The position numbers and the translations under genes were made by a program. This document shows positions 61,875-64,000 of a stretch of DNA of 64,000 nt, piece by piece (positions within the stretch are counted from its first letter, which is position 1; every line of letters begins with the position of its first letter). This DNA comes from Taibaiella koreensis (GTDB taxonomy: Bacteria > Bacteroidota > Bacteroidia > Chitinophagales > Chitinophagaceae). The notes under the pieces were generated by a model, which was given only the letters and a program-made list of their open reading frames with translations, was not told where the DNA came from and did no database searches. The DNA is taken from contig NZ_QVNU01000001.1 of NCBI RefSeq assembly GCF_003545715.1, positions 186,001 to 250,000 on the forward strand. Direction: 5' to 3'.

Positions 61875-62261
61875 TTACATGAGCAGGACATTGAACTTAT
61901 GGCCATCCGGATCGGCAAAGGTGAAGCCATAAAAGCTTCCGCCAAAAGCTTCCGGTGGGGAAATGATCTGGCCGCCGGCTGCTTCTACTTCTTTTGCCCA
62001 GCTATCCACCTGCTCTCTGCTATCGGTTGAAAGGGAGAACATCACTTCGCTTGCTTTTTGTGCATCGGCTATTTCGATCTTCATATTCGTTTGCAGCACC
62101 TCCTTCAGAAAAAAGTGTATGATGAGATTGTTCTCTCCGAAGAAAAAGCTAGTCAGGTCTTTGGAAGAGCCGTTGGACCTGAACCCGAGTTGTGTATAAA
62201 ACCGGGTGGTCCGGTCCAGGTCGCTTACCGTCAGGTTGGCCCATATCATTTTAGGTGTCAT
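61875..62261 (-). CDS. VOC family (glyoxalase/extradiol dioxygenase fold) protein
   Basis: 128 residues, two beta-alpha-beta-beta-beta units. WANLTVSDLDRTTRFYTQLGF at the start and GFTFADPDGHKFNVLLM at the end are typical of the VOC superfamily. It resembles the lactoylglutathione lyase-like/PhnB group of small cytosolic enzymes or resistance proteins. The metal ligands are incomplete, so enzyme activity is uncertain. Confidence 0.88.
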   Translation of the reverse strand: MTPKMIWANLTVSDLDRTTRFYTQLGFRSNGSSKDLTSFFFGENNLIIHFFLKEVLQTNMKIEIADAQKASEVMFSLSTDSREQVDSWAKEVEAAGGQIISPPEAFGGSFYGFTFADPDGHKFNVLLM

Positions 62262-62422
62262 AATCGTTTCGTTTTAGAATTAAAGAATGGTAGGTTATTA
62301 TAAGAGGTCATTTTTTATCTTCTCAACCCGATGTCGCTTGGTGAATAAGGACGGTACCTGTTCGCCGGCGGCGTATTTCCTAATGAGGAAATGTTTCTCG
62401 ATTTAGCATGTTACACCATCTT

Positions 62423-62463
62423 CTTTGCGTCCTTCGCGCATAGCTTGGCGGTCTTTGCGGTTA
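62423..62463. repeat. Dispersed 41-base repeat, copy 2
   Basis: Partner of copy 1 at 39962-40002, about 32 of 41 identical without gaps. It is intergenic again, 50 bases from a gene end. Confidence 0.55.
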
Positions 62464-62513
62464 ACCGGATGACATTTATTTTGGAAAGTGTTTTGCTAAA
62501 GGATATGCTCTTC

Positions 62514-62816
62514 TTAATCCGCTGGTTTGAAATCCAGTCCTGCGTCCTGTAATGCTTTCTTCAAAGCAGGTATGCTGGCCGGTCCCATGCCATGCAGCTT
62601 CAGTATTGCTTTCTGTGTATACGTTGCCAATTTCTTCAGGCTTGTAATATCCGCGTGTTCCAATGCCCTGCGCGCAGGTGCGCCCAGCAAAGCCAGGAAT
62701 CCTTCCTCCGGACGGCTTTCGCGCTCACATACAGGACAAGTGGGACAATCGCTGCTTTTATAGTAGACGTGGCCTTGCGGGCAGGTGCGCTTCGTTCCTT
62801 TTTGCTGGTTCATCAT
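62514..62816 (-). CDS. Zinc-ribbon protein with RpoA C-terminal-like helix-hairpin-helix domain
   Basis: 100 residues from ATG 62816 (or 99 from 62813). N-terminal zinc ribbon: CPQGH...CPTCPVC. C-terminal domain ADITSLKKLATYTQKAILKLHGMGPASIPALKKALQDAGLDF matches the helix-hairpin-helix of the RNA polymerase alpha C-terminal domain. Such small proteins are common in Bacteroidota and of unknown role. The ATG overlaps the DinB stop by one base (TGATG), so the two are co-translated. Confidence 0.83.
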   Translation of the reverse strand: MMNQQKGTKRTCPQGHVYYKSSDCPTCPVCERESRPEEGFLALLGAPARRALEHADITSLKKLATYTQKAILKLHGMGPASIPALKKALQDAGLDFKPAD

Positions 62817-63316
62817 CAGGCCGGTTGTTGTACAATATCCCTTATCTGTTCGGTGTGCCGCTGTGTGTGGAATAGCACAAAATTGAGCCACTCCCGCCGC
62901 GTAAGCTGTCCGAAGCCCGGGAATTCCGGTTGACTGCAGACCCAGTCGAGATCCATACTGCCGGCTAGTCCGTCGAGCTCAAGGCTGATGTCCTTCAGTG
63001 AAGCGATTATTCTTTCTTTGGGATGGTCTTTGTCTGTAGGCAGGATAAAATCGGGTGATTGCATTTTTATGTCCCGGTTAAGAAAAAGTTCGCGCAAGGG
63101 CTGTACTTGTTCGTCCGGTTGCCGCCGGGCGGGTTCACAAGGGCCGTTAAACAAGCCGCTCATGCCTGACGAAGCTTTGATAATATGTTCGGTTACCTGT
63201 CCTGCCGACCAGCCCTGTGTAGGCAGGCGATCGATTTGTTCCTGGTCGAGACCCGAGAGGAGGCCGGTAAGGTCATTGAACGTATTCCGGACCGATTGCT
63301 GCAATAACGCTTCCAT
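62816..63316 (-). CDS. DinB family protein
   Basis: 166 residues, a four-helix DinB/YfiT-like bundle. LPTQGWSAGQVTEHIIKASSG near the start and LNFVLFHTQRHTEQIRDI near the end carry the metal-binding histidines. DinB proteins include thiol-dependent S-transferases for bacillithiol or mycothiol-like thiols; many are uncharacterised. Paired with the zinc-ribbon gene downstream. Confidence 0.87.
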   Translation of the reverse strand: MEALLQQSVRNTFNDLTGLLSGLDQEQIDRLPTQGWSAGQVTEHIIKASSGMSGLFNGPCEPARRQPDEQVQPLRELFLNRDIKMQSPDFILPTDKDHPKERIIASLKDISLELDGLAGSMDLDWVCSQPEFPGFGQLTRREWLNFVLFHTQRHTEQIRDIVQQPA

Positions 63317-63765
63317 AATATATCGATTTTAATGTTGGAGAGATCTGATTTAGTTTTGTACGGATTCAAGTGGCCCACCTATCATTGGAGCCACCTGGCC
63401 GGTAAGCGCCGATATGTCCCATATCTGTCGTCGGTTATTGCCGACCCATTGAAACGCTCTGTTCATAACGTTTGTTTTGCTTCACAAAGATCGCTGCTCT
63501 CTCTCTGTATCCTGCTGTGCCAATAGGGCAAAATGAGGGGGCGCATGCGACAATGAACAGGGCGGCCCATGTGAAAACAAGACCAACCCTTCGATAGTTC
63601 ATTTCCGTTTGTCGGGATGCCTGAATATTAGAAACGTGAGATTGGTTTGTTTACCAACACGGTTACTGAACTTGTCGAAGCACGTCACTGCGCTTGTGCC
63701 TTTCGATAGCTCAGGAGCAGGAATGCCTTGCCAGGCTTATAGAGAGTAGATTGCTTCAGCTTATA
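63317..63765. other. Intergenic stretch without a recognisable gene
   Basis: 449 bases. A degenerate copy of the CTTCGAC/TGTCGAAG-type dispersed repeat lies around 63671-63720. I see no gene or clear RNA. Confidence 0.5.
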
Positions 63766-64000
63766 TCAAAACCGTATTAGCTTGACCAGCTCGGTGCCGG
63801 CAGCGGTGTGCAGCGATACGAAATAGATGCCGGGGGCGATGCCGGTCAGAGGGATGGTGTATTCGTTGTCACCGGTCAGCGAAGGGATATTGACATTGCT
63901 CCAGCGGGAATTACCGTTTATATCAGTCAGTGTCAGCTGAATCACTTCCGGGGCGCTTAAGGTATAGCGGATCTGGACCGTGCTGCCACTCGCGGGGTTG
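63766..64000 (-). CDS. C-terminal end of a T9SS-secreted protein
   Basis: Minus-strand frame running out of the right edge, stop TGA at 63768-63766, 78 codons visible. It reads NPASGSTVQIRYTLSAPEVI, then LTLTDINGN and APGIYFVSLHTAAG, ending in VKLIRF. This is a type IX secretion sorting domain; the body lies outside the window. Confidence 0.85.
   Translation of the reverse strand, partial: NPASGSTVQIRYTLSAPEVIQLTLTDINGNSRWSNVNIPSLTGDNEYTIPLTGIAPGIYFVSLHTAAGTELVKLIRF

Overview
This 64 kb window comes from the chromosome of a Bacteroidota bacterium, most likely Chitinophagales/Chitinophagaceae. That family placement is an inference. It rests on several T9SS C-terminal sorting domains (genes at 6156, 11221, 46181 and 63766, plus a duplicated fragment at 10878), many promoters with the Bacteroidota -7 element TAnnTTTG, SusC/TonB-type and DUF5686 outer-membrane proteins, and sphingolipid genes. 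I see no prophage, integrase, IS element, CRISPR array or rRNA. One tRNA (Trp) is present.

Layout. 1-1.4 kb: end of a MATE exporter and a toxin-antitoxin pair whose ParE toxin carries two compensating frameshifts. 1.4-8.2 kb: serine hydrolase, a three-gene metal (probably copper) uptake operon, and a T9SS secreted protein. 8.2-10.9 kb: nusG, secE, tRNA-Trp and odhB. 10.9-15 kb: a T9SS adhesin-like protein, a broken copy of its sorting domain, and a DUF58 protein. 15.2-18.6 kb: inositol-lipid operon (CDP-alcohol phosphotransferase fused to DUF4833, fatty acid hydroxylase, Aur1-like PAP2 enzyme) facing a diacylglycerol kinase. 18.6-22.9 kb: B12/radical SAM enzyme, sugar-phosphate transferase and Coq4-like protein in one operon, then two paralogous small membrane proteins and an HTH/membrane pair. 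23-29.5 kb: recG, kdsD, DUF4287, typA, arfB. 29.8-38.3 kb: spt, bCerS-like, cerR-like, then inositol-phosphate synthase, PgpA-like phosphatase, GtrA and a DUF5686 protein. 38.3-45.6 kb: thioesterases, a TetR regulator, a gene-poor stretch with repeats and a cobalamin-riboswitch-like element, and nrdB/nrdA behind a second cobalamin riboswitch and split by a four-helix-bundle gene. 45.6-54.3 kb: secreted proteins, a two-component system, pntAA-AB-B and scoB. 54.5-64 kb: outer-membrane barrel, a second two-component system, aldehyde dehydrogenase and small enzymes.

The most interesting signal is a probable sphingolipid/inositol-lipid regulon. The palindrome TTAAAC-N4-GTTTAA occurs three times in the window by eye. 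Each copy sits in the promoter of one of the three transcription units that together encode nearly every step from serine to inositol phosphoceramide. Two copies share an identical 20-bp core although they lie 18 kb apart.

The second is a roughly 475-bp cassette between nrdB and nrdA: a four-helix-bundle (S23/IVP family) gene enclosed by inverted arrays of 7-bp repeats. Similar heptamer arrays occur alone at several other intergenic sites. I could not run any database search or folding program; family names rest on motifs and remembered family features.
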